Shown: in pieces, positions 1 to 7,168 of the stretch
How positions within the stretch are numbered: the first letter of the stretch is position 1
How the letters are laid out: each line of letters starts with the position of its first letter
Source of the DNA: Actinomycetospora lemnae
GTDB lineage: Bacteria; Actinomycetota; Actinomycetes; Mycobacteriales; Pseudonocardiaceae
DNA length: 64,000 nucleotides
Assembly: GCF_028737315.1 (NCBI RefSeq)
Contig: NZ_JAQZAO010000004.1
Span: 458,569-522,568 of the forward strand
Direction: 5' to 3'
Program-made: the position numbers and the translations under genes
Notes under the pieces: model-generated
Seen by the model: the letters and a program-made list of their open reading frames with translations, nothing else
The model's database searches: none
What the model was told of the DNA's origin: nothing

Positions 1-912
1 GAGCCGATGTCGGACAAGCCCCAGCCGCCGCCCCCGTCCGCGCCGCCCGCGACGCTGCCGGGCGAGCTCGTGCGCCAGGTCCGCAGCGACCTCGGGCTGG
101 TCGGGGGCGCCGCGAAGGGTCTGCTGGGCATGGCCGCGTCGCTGATCCGGCCGGATCGCGCGGTCCGCGACGCCACGGCCTACCTGGTCTCGGCGGCCCG
201 GGTGCTCTCCCCGCCGCCCGCCCCGCCGCTGGCGGTGCTCGCCGACCGCAGCCCGTCCTGGCGCTTCCGCACCCTCGACGTGCCGTTCGCCGACCTGCGC
301 GCGGCCGGCAAGTCGGTCGGCGGCTCGATCAACGACGCCTACCTCGCGTCGCTGCTCGGGGCGTTCCGGCGGTATTCCGCGCGGCGCGGGGACCCGCTCC
401 CGCCCGACCGGCTCATGCCCGTGACGCTGCCCGTGTCGATCCGCCGCGAGGAGCACGAGCCCGGCGGCAACCACTTCGCGCCGGCGCGGCTCTCCGCCCC
501 CGTCGGGATCGTCGACCCGGGCGTGCGGGTCACCGAGGTCCGCCGGCGGATGAAGGTCGCGCTCGCCGAACCAGCCCTGGAGAGCATCGAGATCGTCAGC
601 GCGGGGCTCGCGCGGCTCCCGGGTGCGGTCGTCGCGCGGTTCGGGGGCGGCGCGACGCGGAGCAACGACCTGCAGGCCAGCAACATCCCGGGGCTGCGGG
701 CCGACGCCTACCTCGCCGGCGCGCGGATCGAGCGCAGCTACCCGTTCGCCCCGCTGCCCGGGTGCGCGGCGATGATCGCGATGGTGACCCACGGCGACAC
801 CTGCTGCGTCGCGGCCAACCTCGACGCGGCGTCGTTCGCCGACCTCGACGGGTTCACCCAGGACCTCGCCGACGGGTTCGGCGAGGTCCTCGCGCTGGGG
901 GCCCGCGCATGA
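1..912 (+). CDS. Wax ester synthase/diacylglycerol acyltransferase, C-terminal part (cut by window edge)
   Basis: Seen: the frame is open to the first base and runs 301 codons from the first ATG at 7. The sequence matches the central linker and C-terminal half of the WS/DGAT family: a segment around residues 140-160 (PVTLPVSIRREE, GGNHF) and a C-terminal domain with SNIPG near residue 222. Known: family members are about 450-480 residues and carry an N-terminal HHxxxDG acyl-transfer motif; that motif is absent here, so about 150 residues probably lie upstream of the window. The enzyme joins acyl-CoA to diacylglycerol or long-chain alcohols at the membrane/lipid-droplet surface. It is coupled to the next gene by an ATGA overlap. 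The Pro-rich stretch just after the first ATG is probably an interdomain linker, not a true N-terminus. Confidence 0.8.
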   Translation, partial: EPMSDKPQPPPPSAPPATLPGELVRQVRSDLGLVGGAAKGLLGMAASLIRPDRAVRDATAYLVSAARVLSPPPAPPLAVLADRSPSWRFRTLDVPFADLRAAGKSVGGSINDAYLASLLGAFRRYSARRGDPLPPDRLMPVTLPVSIRREEHEPGGNHFAPARLSAPVGIVDPGVRVTEVRRRMKVALAEPALESIEIVSAGLARLPGAVVARFGGGATRSNDLQASNIPGLRADAYLAGARIERSYPFAPLPGCAAMIAMVTHGDTCCVAANLDAASFADLDGFTQDLADGFGEVLALGARA

Positions 913-1700
913 GTGGTGAGCCGCTGGTCCTCCTGCACGGCGCGAGCATGTCTGCGCGGGCCTGGGACCCCGTGCGGCCCGCGCTCGAGGCGCACCACGA
1001 GGTCCTCGTGCCGACGCTCGCCGGGCACCGCGGCGGCGCGGCGTGGCCCGACGGCGAGCCGGTCGGCGTCGCGGGGATCGTCGACGACGTCGAGACGCTC
1101 ATGGACGACGCCGGCATGCCGACCGCGCACCTCGTCGGCAACTCCCTCGGTGGGTGGGTCGCCCTGGAGCTCGCGCGGCGCGGGCGCGCCCGGTCCGTCG
1201 TCGCCCTGTCGCCGGCCGGGGGCTGGGGCAGCGGCCTCGACCTGCGGCGGCTGGTGTGGTCGTTCCGCCTGGGTTCCGCGCTGGCCGGGTCGTCGTGGCT
1301 GCGTGCGGCGGCCCGCCGGCCGCGGGTGCGCCGCCTGCTGCTCGCACGCGTGCTCGAGCGCGGCGACCGGGTGCCGACCGAGGACGTCGGCGAGCTCTTC
1401 GACGACCTCGCCGGCTGCGTGATCCTCCACGAGCTGCTCGACGGGGCCGCCGAGCACGGCGGCGTCGCCCCGTTCGACGCGCTGCCCTGCCCGGTGCGCG
1501 TGGCGTGGTCGGGCCGCGACCGGCTGATCCCCTGGCGGCGCCACGGCGTCGCGCTGCGCGACCGGCTGCCCGGCGCCGAGTTCGTGCGCCTGCCCCGCGT
1601 CGGCCACGTGCCGATGTGGGACGACCCCGACCTGGTGGTCGACGCCGTCCTGGGCGTCACCGCCGCCCCCCGACCCCACGCGCAGGAGGCGTCCGCATGA
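909..1700 (+). CDS. Alpha/beta hydrolase
   Basis: A 263-residue alpha/beta-hydrolase fold protein. Visible elements: oxyanion-hole region LLHGASMS (residues 8-15), nucleophile elbow GNSLGG with Ser79, a putative acid in WSGRDRLIP, and the catalytic His in VGHVPMWDDP near the C-terminus. A helical cap lies between residues 110 and 190. The ATG at 909 overlaps the stop of the acyltransferase gene (ATGA), which fixes the start and implies translational coupling. The substrate cannot be read from the sequence; context between an acyltransferase and a monoacylglycerol-lipase-like enzyme suggests an ester or acyl lipid (inference). Confidence 0.85.
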   Translation: MSGEPLVLLHGASMSARAWDPVRPALEAHHEVLVPTLAGHRGGAAWPDGEPVGVAGIVDDVETLMDDAGMPTAHLVGNSLGGWVALELARRGRARSVVALSPAGGWGSGLDLRRLVWSFRLGSALAGSSWLRAAARRPRVRRLLLARVLERGDRVPTEDVGELFDDLAGCVILHELLDGAAEHGGVAPFDALPCPVRVAWSGRDRLIPWRRHGVALRDRLPGAEFVRLPRVGHVPMWDDPDLVVDAVLGVTAAPRPHAQEASA

Positions 1701-2506
1701 TCGGCACCGAGACCGACCTGGAGATCGACGGCCGGCGGGGGCGAGTGGTCGTCCGCCGCCGCGACCCCGACGGCGCGCCGCGCCGGGTGGTGCTGGTCGC
1801 GCACGGTTACGGCGAGCACTCCGGGCGCTACGCCCACGTCCTCGACCGCCTCGCCGGCGACGGCGCCGTCGTCTACGCGCCCGACCACCTCGGGCACGGG
1901 CGCTCCGAGGGCGAGCCGGTGCTCGTCACGGACCTCGAGGACGTCGTCGAGGACCTCGACCAGGTCCGGCGCACCGCCCGCAACGAGCACCCGGACCTGC
2001 CGATCGTGCTGCTCGGGCACTCGATGGGCGGGCTCATCGCGGCCCGCTACGCCCAGCGCTTCCCCGACGTCCTCGCGGGCCTCGTGCTGAGCGGGCCCGT
2101 GGTCGGCGGCAGCCCCGGCATCTTCGGCCTGCTCGAGCACGACCCGATCCCCGACGTCCCCATCGACCCCGCGGTGCTCTCCCGCGACCCGGCGGTCGGC
2201 GAGGCCTACGCCGCCGACCCGCTCGTCTGGCACGGGCCGTTCAAGCGCCCGACGCTCGAGGCGTTCGTCGCCGCGGTCGAGGCCATCGCGGCCGGGCCGG
2301 GCTTCGGCGAGCTGCCGGTGCTGTGGGTGCACGGCGAGGACGACCAGCTCGTCCCGCTGGAGTCCACCCGCCCGGTCATGGAGAAGCTCGCCGGCAGCGA
2401 CCAGACGACGCGGATCGACCCGGGCGCGCGCCACGAGATCCTCAACGAGACCCACCGCGACGAGGTCCTCGACGACGTCGCCGCCTTCGTCGCGCGCGTC
2501 ACCTAG
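1697..2506 (+). CDS. Monoacylglycerol-lipase-like alpha/beta hydrolase
   Basis: A 269-residue hydrolase of the Hydrolase_4/monoglyceride lipase type. Seen: HGYGEHSGRY near residue 36 (the HG oxyanion motif followed by a Ser-Gly-Arg-Tyr pattern common in this family), DHLGHGRSEG, nucleophile elbow GHSMGG with Ser109, acid in HGEDDQLVP and His in ARHEI. The start ATG at 1697 overlaps the preceding stop by four bases and follows a GGAGG-type ribosome site at 1685-1689. With the upstream acyltransferase and hydrolase it forms a three-gene lipid unit; neutral-lipid turnover is inferred. A 51-bp repeat begins four bases after the stop. Confidence 0.85.
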   Translation: MIGTETDLEIDGRRGRVVVRRRDPDGAPRRVVLVAHGYGEHSGRYAHVLDRLAGDGAVVYAPDHLGHGRSEGEPVLVTDLEDVVEDLDQVRRTARNEHPDLPIVLLGHSMGGLIAARYAQRFPDVLAGLVLSGPVVGGSPGIFGLLEHDPIPDVPIDPAVLSRDPAVGEAYAADPLVWHGPFKRPTLEAFVAAVEAIAAGPGFGELPVLWVHGEDDQLVPLESTRPVMEKLAGSDQTTRIDPGARHEILNETHRDEVLDDVAAFVARVT

Positions 2507-2509
2507 CGT

Positions 2510-2560
2510 GTCAGCGAAGTGCCGTCGCTGACGTTCAGTGTCCGTATCGGTACTTCGATC
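2510..2560. repeat. 51-bp intergenic palindromic element, single copy
   Basis: This 51-bp unit fills most of the 64-base gap between two convergent genes. It matches a unit at 59895-59945 at 47 of 51 positions and an inverted copy at 59977-60027 more loosely. It contains a nested inverted repeat: CGAAGTGCC (2515-2523) against GGTACTTCG (2549-2557), and GTCAGCGA (2510-2517) against TCGCTGAC (2525-2532). It may act as a bidirectional terminator or be a REP-like element. Confidence 0.75.
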
Positions 2561-2570
2561 ACTCGCGTGC

Positions 2571-3944
2571 TCACACCGGCGCGGGCTCGCCCCGGCCGGT
2601 GAGGACCCGGCGCAGCAGGTGCATGGCGAGCACGACGGAGCGCTCGCGGATGTCGCCGCGCTCGCCGGGCAGCACCGGGTCGCGGGCGAGGGTGCGCCCG
2701 TCGGACGTGCGCACGCAGAAGCAGACGTAGCCGACGGGCTTGGCCTCGGTGCCCCCGCCCGGCCCGGCGACGCCGGTGATCGAGACGGCGATCGTCGCGC
2801 CGAAGCGGGCCAGGGCGCCGTCGGCCATGGCCTCGGCGACCTGCGGCGACACCGCGCCGTGGGCCTCGATCAGCTCGCGCGGCACGCCGAGCAGGTCGGC
2901 CTTCGCGTCGTTCGAGTACGAGACGACCCCGCCCGCGACGTGGGCCGACGCCCCCGCCGGCGCGGTGAGCCGCCCCGCGAGCAGGCCGCCGGTGCAGGAC
3001 TCGGCGGTGGCGACCACCTGGCCGTCGAGCAGGTCGAAGAGCAGCTCGTCGATCGTCTGGCCGGTGCGCGAGAAGACAGCGCGGCCGTGCCGGCGCTCGA
3101 TCTCGGACACCACGGCGTCCCGCGCGCTCGCGGCGGGCGTCGAGGCGGGGGCGTGGCGCAGGTCGACCTCGAGGGTGAAGTCGCGCAGGCAGGTCGTGAT
3201 CTCGAGCGGGGCGAGGTCGGTGTGCTCGCCGACGTCGCGCAGCGTCGCGGCGATCTCGGACTCGGGCACGCCGAACAGGCGCAGGTGGGTCTCGGTGTAC
3301 GGCGCGGTGCGGGCGAGGACCGCCCGCAGCGGCTCGCTCGCGAGCGCCTCGTCCCACATCGCGCGGACCTCGCGTGGCGGTCCGGGCAGCACGAGCACCG
3401 TCGGGCCACCGCGCTCGGGGTGCGGCGGGACGGCGAGCCCGGGCGCGGTGCCGGCGGGACGGATCGGGGTGGCGCCGCGCGGCACCATCGCCTGCTTGCG
3501 GTTCGCCGCGGCGAGCGCGTCGGCGTCCCACCGCAGCCGGTCGGCGAACTTCGCGATGATGTCGCCGACGATCTTCTCCATGTGCTCGTCGAGCTCGAGC
3601 GGCCGGTCGGTCTCGGCGGCGACGACCTCGGCGGTCAGGTCGTCGGCGGTGGGGCCGAGCCCGCCGGTGGTGACGACGAGGTCGACGCCGTCGTCGGCGA
3701 GGAAGCGCAGGGCGGCGGCCATGTCCTCGCCCCGGTCGCCGACGAGCACGAGGTGGGAGACCTCGACGCCGAGCTCGCCCAGCTGCTCGGCCACCCAGGG
3801 CCCGTTGCGGTCGGTGACGCGCCCGGTCAGCAGCTCGCTGCCGGTCGCCACGATCCCCGCCCGCACGCCCCCGTCGGCGCCGACGGCGCTGTGCCCCTCG
3901 CTGTGCCCCTCGCTGTGCCCCTCGTCGCGCCCTTCGTCGGCCAC
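2571..3944 (-). CDS. cinA: CinA-family protein (molybdopterin-binding domain plus nicotinamide-nucleotide amidase)
   Basis: A 457-residue two-domain protein. The N-terminal MoCF-like domain (about residues 28-200) has the motif TTGGLGPTADDLT. The C-terminal PncC-type amidase domain (about 290-457) has TAESCTGG with the nucleophilic Ser, then GGVVSYSN and SITGVAGPGGG. Known role: deamidation of nicotinamide mononucleotide (pyridine nucleotide salvage) and ADP-ribose pyrophosphatase activity. I chose GTG 3944. A later start near 3866 (VRAGIVATG) would match the usual family N-terminus and would leave the Glu-Gly-His-Ser repeat (three 12-bp copies, 3888-3923) outside the protein. It converges with the lipase gene and diverges from the EAL gene. 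Confidence 0.85.
   Translation of the reverse strand: MADEGRDEGHSEGHSEGHSAVGADGGVRAGIVATGSELLTGRVTDRNGPWVAEQLGELGVEVSHLVLVGDRGEDMAAALRFLADDGVDLVVTTGGLGPTADDLTAEVVAAETDRPLELDEHMEKIVGDIIAKFADRLRWDADALAAANRKQAMVPRGATPIRPAGTAPGLAVPPHPERGGPTVLVLPGPPREVRAMWDEALASEPLRAVLARTAPYTETHLRLFGVPESEIAATLRDVGEHTDLAPLEITTCLRDFTLEVDLRHAPASTPAASARDAVVSEIERRHGRAVFSRTGQTIDELLFDLLDGQVVATAESCTGGLLAGRLTAPAGASAHVAGGVVSYSNDAKADLLGVPRELIEAHGAVSPQVAEAMADGALARFGATIAVSITGVAGPGGGTEAKPVGYVCFCVRTSDGRTLARDPVLPGERGDIRERSVVLAMHLLRRVLTGRGEPAPV
3888..3923. repeat. Three perfect 12-bp tandem repeats at the start of cinA
   Basis: The unit GCTGTGCCCCTC occurs three times without mismatch (3888-3899, 3900-3911, 3912-3923), followed by a diverged copy. 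Read on the minus strand in the cinA frame it encodes Glu-Gly-His-Ser three times. It lies either in a disordered N-terminal tail or in the cinA leader, depending on which start is used. Confidence 0.85.
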
Positions 3945-4271
3945 GTCGCACCCCGTTCCCGGTCCCTGCCTGGTCCCGCGCTGATCCCCGTCATCCCACC
4001 AGAGCCCGGCCGCGACCCGCAGTGGAGCGGATCGGCGGGGTCGTCGCGCAGCGCCGACACGGACGGGCTGCGCCCTCCTGCACATCTGTACCGGTGGGTC
4101 ATCGTTGGGCGGGGTACAAGGTGCATGATGGTCCGGGCGAGTGAACTACCCGGCGGTCGGGCGATCACATTTTGTTGCGTACCGTGAACGCGGCGATGAT
4201 GTGATCCGAACGCGTACGAGTCGCGAGCCGAGGCGGAGCACGCCGGGGCGAGCGCGAAGGGGAGTGGTGCC
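3945..4271. promoter_or_regulatory. Divergent intergenic region between cinA and the EAL gene, with inverted repeat
   Basis: This 327-base gap must hold promoters for both flanking genes. The stretch around 4090-4215 is less GC-rich than its surroundings. A perfect inverted repeat GATCACAT (4163-4170) / ATGTGATC (4199-4206) with a 28-base spacer could be an operator. No convincing -35/-10 pair was found, and no additional gene. Confidence 0.4.
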
Positions 4272-5786
4272 GTGACCCGCGTACCCCTCGCCTCGGCCGC
4301 TCCCGGGGTCGCCCAGCCGACGGTGCTCGTGCTCGGCGGCCTGCTCGTGCTCGTCCTCGCGGGGGCCGTGGCCGGACTGCTGGTGGCGCGCTCCCGTCGT
4401 CGCCGCCACGACGCCGCGACCGCCGCGCTCGCCGAGCGTCTGCGCCGCGACGCCCACCGCGACGCGCTGACCGGCCTGCTCAACCGCGAGGGCTTCCTCC
4501 ACGTGGTCACCGGGCCCCGCGGGGCGGTCGCGGTGGTCGACCTGGCGCTGCTCGGACAGGTCAACGACACCCTCGGGCACGCGCGCGGCGAGGTGTTCGT
4601 GCGCCTGGCCACCGAGCGCCTCGTCGGCGTGCGCCTGCCCGTCCTGCAGGGCGAGGCCCCCGTCGCGGCCCGCCTCGAGGGCGACACCTTCGCCGTGCTG
4701 CTGCCCGACGTCGACGGCCACGAGGCCCACCGCGCCGCCGAGGACCTCCGCGAACGCCTGCTGGCGCCGTACCTGGTGGAGGGCGTCCGGTTCGAGCCAC
4801 CCGTCGTCGTCGGGGTCGCCGCCGACGGGCCGTGGCTCGCCGACCTGCCGCCGGGCCCCGAGCGCACCGCCGCGCTGCTGCGCCGCGCCGACGTCGCCCT
4901 CGCCGCGACGCGCGACGGCGGCGACCCGGTGCGCTGCTACGACCCGAGCATGGGCGAGCGGGCGGCCCGCCGCCTGCGCCTCATCCGCGGATTCGCGGCG
5001 GCCGTCGAGCGCCGCGACGTCCGCGTCGACTTCCAGCCCGTCGTCTCGCTCGGCGAGCGCACCGTCGTCGGGGTCGAGGCGCTCGCGCGCTGGGACCACC
5101 CCGAGCTCGGCCTGCTGCTGCCCGACGAGTTCGTCCCCGTCCTCGAGGCCACCGGCCAGATCGCCGACCTGACCTCGTTCGTGCTCGACGAGTCGCTCGC
5201 CGCGGCCCGCCGCTGGCTCGACCGCGGGATGCGGCTCTCGGTCGCGGTCAACGTCTCCGTCGGCAACCTCGGGACCCCCGGCTTCCCCGACGAGGTGGCG
5301 GCGCTGCTCGCGGCCCACCGTGTGCCCGCCGAGCTGCTCACCCTCGAGCTCACCGAGTCCGGCGTCTCCTCCGAGCGGGAGGTCGCGCTGCCCGTGCTGC
5401 GCCGGCTGCACGCCCTGGGCTGCCACCTCGCCGTCGACGACTTCGGCACCGGGCAGTCGTCGCTGGCCCACCTCCGGCGCCTGCCCGTCGACCAGGTCAA
5501 GATCGACAAGAGCTTCGTGCTCGGCATGGGCACCGAGTACGGCGACGTCGCGGTGGTGCGCGCCATCGTCGAGATGGGCCACACGCTGGGCCTCACGGTG
5601 GTCGCCGAGGGCGTCGAGCAGGCCGCGGTGCGGTCCGCCCTGGCGGAGATGGGCTGCGACGTCGCCCAGGGCTACCTGGTGTCGCGGCCGCTGCCCGCGC
5701 ACTGCTTCGACACCTGGCTGGACTCGCTCGACGTGCTCCCGGGCGAGCCCGGCGCCGCACCGGGACCCCGCACGCTCATCGCGTGA
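4272..5786 (+). CDS. Membrane-anchored degenerate GGDEF / EAL cyclic-di-GMP phosphodiesterase
   Basis: A 504-residue protein: one N-terminal membrane helix (residues 17-40) followed by basic residues, a GGDEF-like domain (about 60-225) and an EAL domain (about 250-490). The cyclase signature is replaced by EGDTF at 136-140, so diguanylate cyclase activity is unlikely. The EAL domain keeps the catalytic set: E269-A-L, N327, E359 with TES, D389-D390 in DDFGTG, K410 and E446 in AEGVE. Known function of intact EAL domains: hydrolysis of c-di-GMP to pGpG. The degenerate domain may bind GTP or act as a dimer module (inference). The GTG start at 4272 follows GGGGAG at 4259-4264. A likely tRNA promoter begins right after the stop. 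Confidence 0.88.
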   Translation: MTRVPLASAAPGVAQPTVLVLGGLLVLVLAGAVAGLLVARSRRRRHDAATAALAERLRRDAHRDALTGLLNREGFLHVVTGPRGAVAVVDLALLGQVNDTLGHARGEVFVRLATERLVGVRLPVLQGEAPVAARLEGDTFAVLLPDVDGHEAHRAAEDLRERLLAPYLVEGVRFEPPVVVGVAADGPWLADLPPGPERTAALLRRADVALAATRDGGDPVRCYDPSMGERAARRLRLIRGFAAAVERRDVRVDFQPVVSLGERTVVGVEALARWDHPELGLLLPDEFVPVLEATGQIADLTSFVLDESLAAARRWLDRGMRLSVAVNVSVGNLGTPGFPDEVAALLAAHRVPAELLTLELTESGVSSEREVALPVLRRLHALGCHLAVDDFGTGQSSLAHLRRLPVDQVKIDKSFVLGMGTEYGDVAVVRAIVEMGHTLGLTVVAEGVEQAAVRSALAEMGCDVAQGYLVSRPLPAHCFDTWLDSLDVLPGEPGAAPGPRTLIA

Positions 5787-5795
5787 GGCGGGGTC

Positions 5796-5801
5796 TAGAC
5801 T
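5796..5801 (+). promoter_or_regulatory. Probable -10 box of tRNA-Thr promoter
   Basis: TAGACT fits the actinobacterial TAnnnT -10 pattern and lies 21 bases before the tRNA. Similar boxes precede rplJ (12492) and rpoB (27932). No consensus -35 is visible at 17-18 bases upstream. Confidence 0.4.
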
Positions 5802-5822
5802 GGTGCACGCCCTCCGGGGCAG

Positions 5823-5895
5823 GCCCCTTTAGCTCAGTCGGCAGAGCGTCTCCATGGTAAGGAGAAGGTCTACGGTTCGATTCCGTAAAGGGGCT
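5823..5895 (+). tRNA. thrT: tRNA-Thr (anticodon GGT)
   Basis: A complete cloverleaf of 73 bases: acceptor GCCCCTT/AAGGGGC, D-arm GCTC...GAGC, anticodon stem TCTCC/GGAGA with loop ATGGTAA (anticodon GGT), T-arm TACGG-TTCGATT-CCGTA. CCA is not encoded. It precedes tRNA-Met and rpmG, the same order as thrT-metT-rpmG2 in M. tuberculosis. Confidence 0.97.
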
Positions 5896-5905
5896 CTCGG
5901 TGAGC

Positions 5906-5931
5906 AGCCGGCGAACCTGGGTTCGCCGGCT
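5906..5931 (+). terminator. Hairpin terminator after tRNA-Thr
   Basis: Perfect inverted repeat AGCCGGCGAACC (5906-5917) / GGTTCGCCGGCT (5920-5931), followed by TCGTCGT. It probably ends the tRNA-Thr transcript before tRNA-Met. Confidence 0.6.
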
Positions 5932-5972
5932 TCGTCGTGCGAGGGGAACACCTCCTCGGCGGGGCTCATCGC

Positions 5973-6048
5973 GGCGGTGTAGCTCAGTCGGTAGAGCAAA
6001 CGGCTCATAATCGTTGTGTCGCCGGTTCAAGTCCGGCCACCGCTACCA
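5973..6048 (+). tRNA. metT: tRNA-Met (anticodon CAT, elongator type)
   Basis: Acceptor GGCGGTG/CACCGCT (the first pair is G-T), D-arm GCTC...GAGC, anticodon stem AACGG/TCGTT with loop CTCATAA, T-arm GCCGG-TTCAAGT-CCGGC, and encoded CCA at 6046-6048. The first acceptor pair is present and the anticodon stem lacks the three G-C pairs of initiator tRNA, so this is the elongator type. Confidence 0.95.
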
Positions 6049-6105
6049 CCCAGGCCCCGCGGGCCCCGGCCCGCGGCTGCAGCATCGACAGCGAGAGGAA
6101 CCTCC

Positions 6106-6270
6106 GTGGCCACCACCGACATCCGTCCGAAGATCACGCTGGCCTGCGAGGAGTGCAAGAACCGCAACTACATCACGCGGAAGAACCGGCGGAACGACCC
6201 CGATCGCCTGACGATCAAGAAGTTCTGCCCGCACTGCGGCACCCACCGCGGTCACCGCGAGACGCGCTGA
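6106..6270 (+). CDS. rpmG: 50S ribosomal protein L33 (zinc-binding form)
   Basis: A 54-residue bL33. It keeps two Cys pairs, CEEC (residues 14-17) and CPHC (41-44), so it is the zinc-containing C+ paralogue. The GTG start at 6106 follows GAGAGGAA at 6092-6099. It lies 57 bases after tRNA-Met and 12 bases before hadA, matching the M. tuberculosis rpmG2-hadA arrangement. Confidence 0.95.
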   Translation: MATTDIRPKITLACEECKNRNYITRKNRRNDPDRLTIKKFCPHCGTHRGHRETR

Positions 6271-6282
6271 CCTCCTCGCCCC

Positions 6283-6741
6283 GTGCCGCTCGACGCGTCG
6301 TTCGCGGGCCGCTCGTGGCCCGCGGAGACCTACGAGGTCTCGCTGGAGAAGGTCCGGGAGTTCGCGGTCGCCATCGGCGCCGACGACCCGGTGCACCACG
6401 ACCGTGACGCCGCCCGGGCCGCGGGCCATCCCGACGTCGTCGCCCCGACGACGTTCCCGGTGGTGTTCACCTGGCCCGCGACCCGACGCGTGGTCGACGA
6501 CCCGGCGCTCGGGCTCGACTTCACGCGCGTCGTGCACCGCGACCAGTCCATCGAGGTCGCGCGGCCCCTGTACGCGGGCGACGTCGTCACCTCGACGGTG
6601 GTCGTCGACGAGATCCGCGAGCTCGCGGGCAACGACGTCATCACCTTCCGCGTCGACGTCACCGACGCCGACGGCGCCGCCGTGCTGACCACCCGCGCGA
6701 CCCTCGTCGGGCGCGCCGAGCCCGAGGGCGAGCAGGCATGA
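6283..6741 (+). CDS. hadA: (3R)-hydroxyacyl-ACP dehydratase, HadA-like non-catalytic subunit
   Basis: A 152-residue hot-dog fold protein (MaoC-like N-terminal dehydratase domain). It contains a helix with IGADDPVHHD and the substrate-pocket segment VVAPTTFPVVFTW. In M. tuberculosis HadA pairs with catalytic HadB to dehydrate 3-hydroxyacyl-ACP in FAS-II; assignment here rests on sequence type and on the conserved rpmG-hadA-hadB order. The GTG start at 6283 has no clear ribosome site. Its stop overlaps the hadB ATG (ATGA). With no HadC in the window, one HadAB heterodimer is expected; the acyl substrate is unknown. Confidence 0.82.
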   Translation: MPLDASFAGRSWPAETYEVSLEKVREFAVAIGADDPVHHDRDAARAAGHPDVVAPTTFPVVFTWPATRRVVDDPALGLDFTRVVHRDQSIEVARPLYAGDVVTSTVVVDEIRELAGNDVITFRVDVTDADGAAVLTTRATLVGRAEPEGEQA

Positions 6742-7160
6742 GCGCGGTCAGCGACGCGAGCGCCGGCGACCAGCTCGAGCCCCGCACGGTGACGATCACC
6801 CGTGCCGACCTCGTCGCCTACGCCGGCGCCTCGGGCGACCTCAACCCGATCCACTGGAACGAGCGCGTCGCCCTCGAGGTCGGGCTGCCCGGCGTCATCG
6901 CCCACGGCATGTTCACGATGTCGCTCGCCGCGCGCTACGTCGCGGACCTCGCGGGCGATCCCACAGCCGTCGTGGCCTTCTCCACCCGCTTCACCCGCCC
7001 GGTCGTCGTGCCCGACGACGACACCGGCGCCACCGTCGAGCTCGGCGCCAAGGTCACCGACGTCGCCGACGACGGCACCCGCACGGTCGGCGTGACGGCC
7101 ACCCACGAGGGCAAGGGCGTCCTCGGGAAGGCCGTCGCCACCATCCGGCCGCCTCGCTAG
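6738..7160 (+). CDS. hadB: (3R)-hydroxyacyl-ACP dehydratase, HadB-like catalytic MaoC subunit
   Basis: A 140-residue MaoC/hydratase-2 hot-dog domain. The catalytic motif is visible as ASGDLNPIH with Asp34 and His39, followed by the GVIAHGMFTMSL segment. The Asp/His pair removes water from (3R)-3-hydroxyacyl thioesters; HadA supplies the substrate-binding half. Start ATG 6738 overlaps the hadA stop. Eight bases separate its stop from the convergent SGNH hydrolase gene. In mycobacteria hadC follows hadB; here it does not. Confidence 0.88.
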   Translation: MSAVSDASAGDQLEPRTVTITRADLVAYAGASGDLNPIHWNERVALEVGLPGVIAHGMFTMSLAARYVADLAGDPTAVVAFSTRFTRPVVVPDDDTGATVELGAKVTDVADDGTRTVGVTATHEGKGVLGKAVATIRPPR

Positions 7161-7168
7161 ACCCGATC

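Noticed and set aside
5932..5972. Short GAGG/CCTC hairpin before tRNA-Met
   Set aside because: Only four base pairs; not distinguishable from chance.
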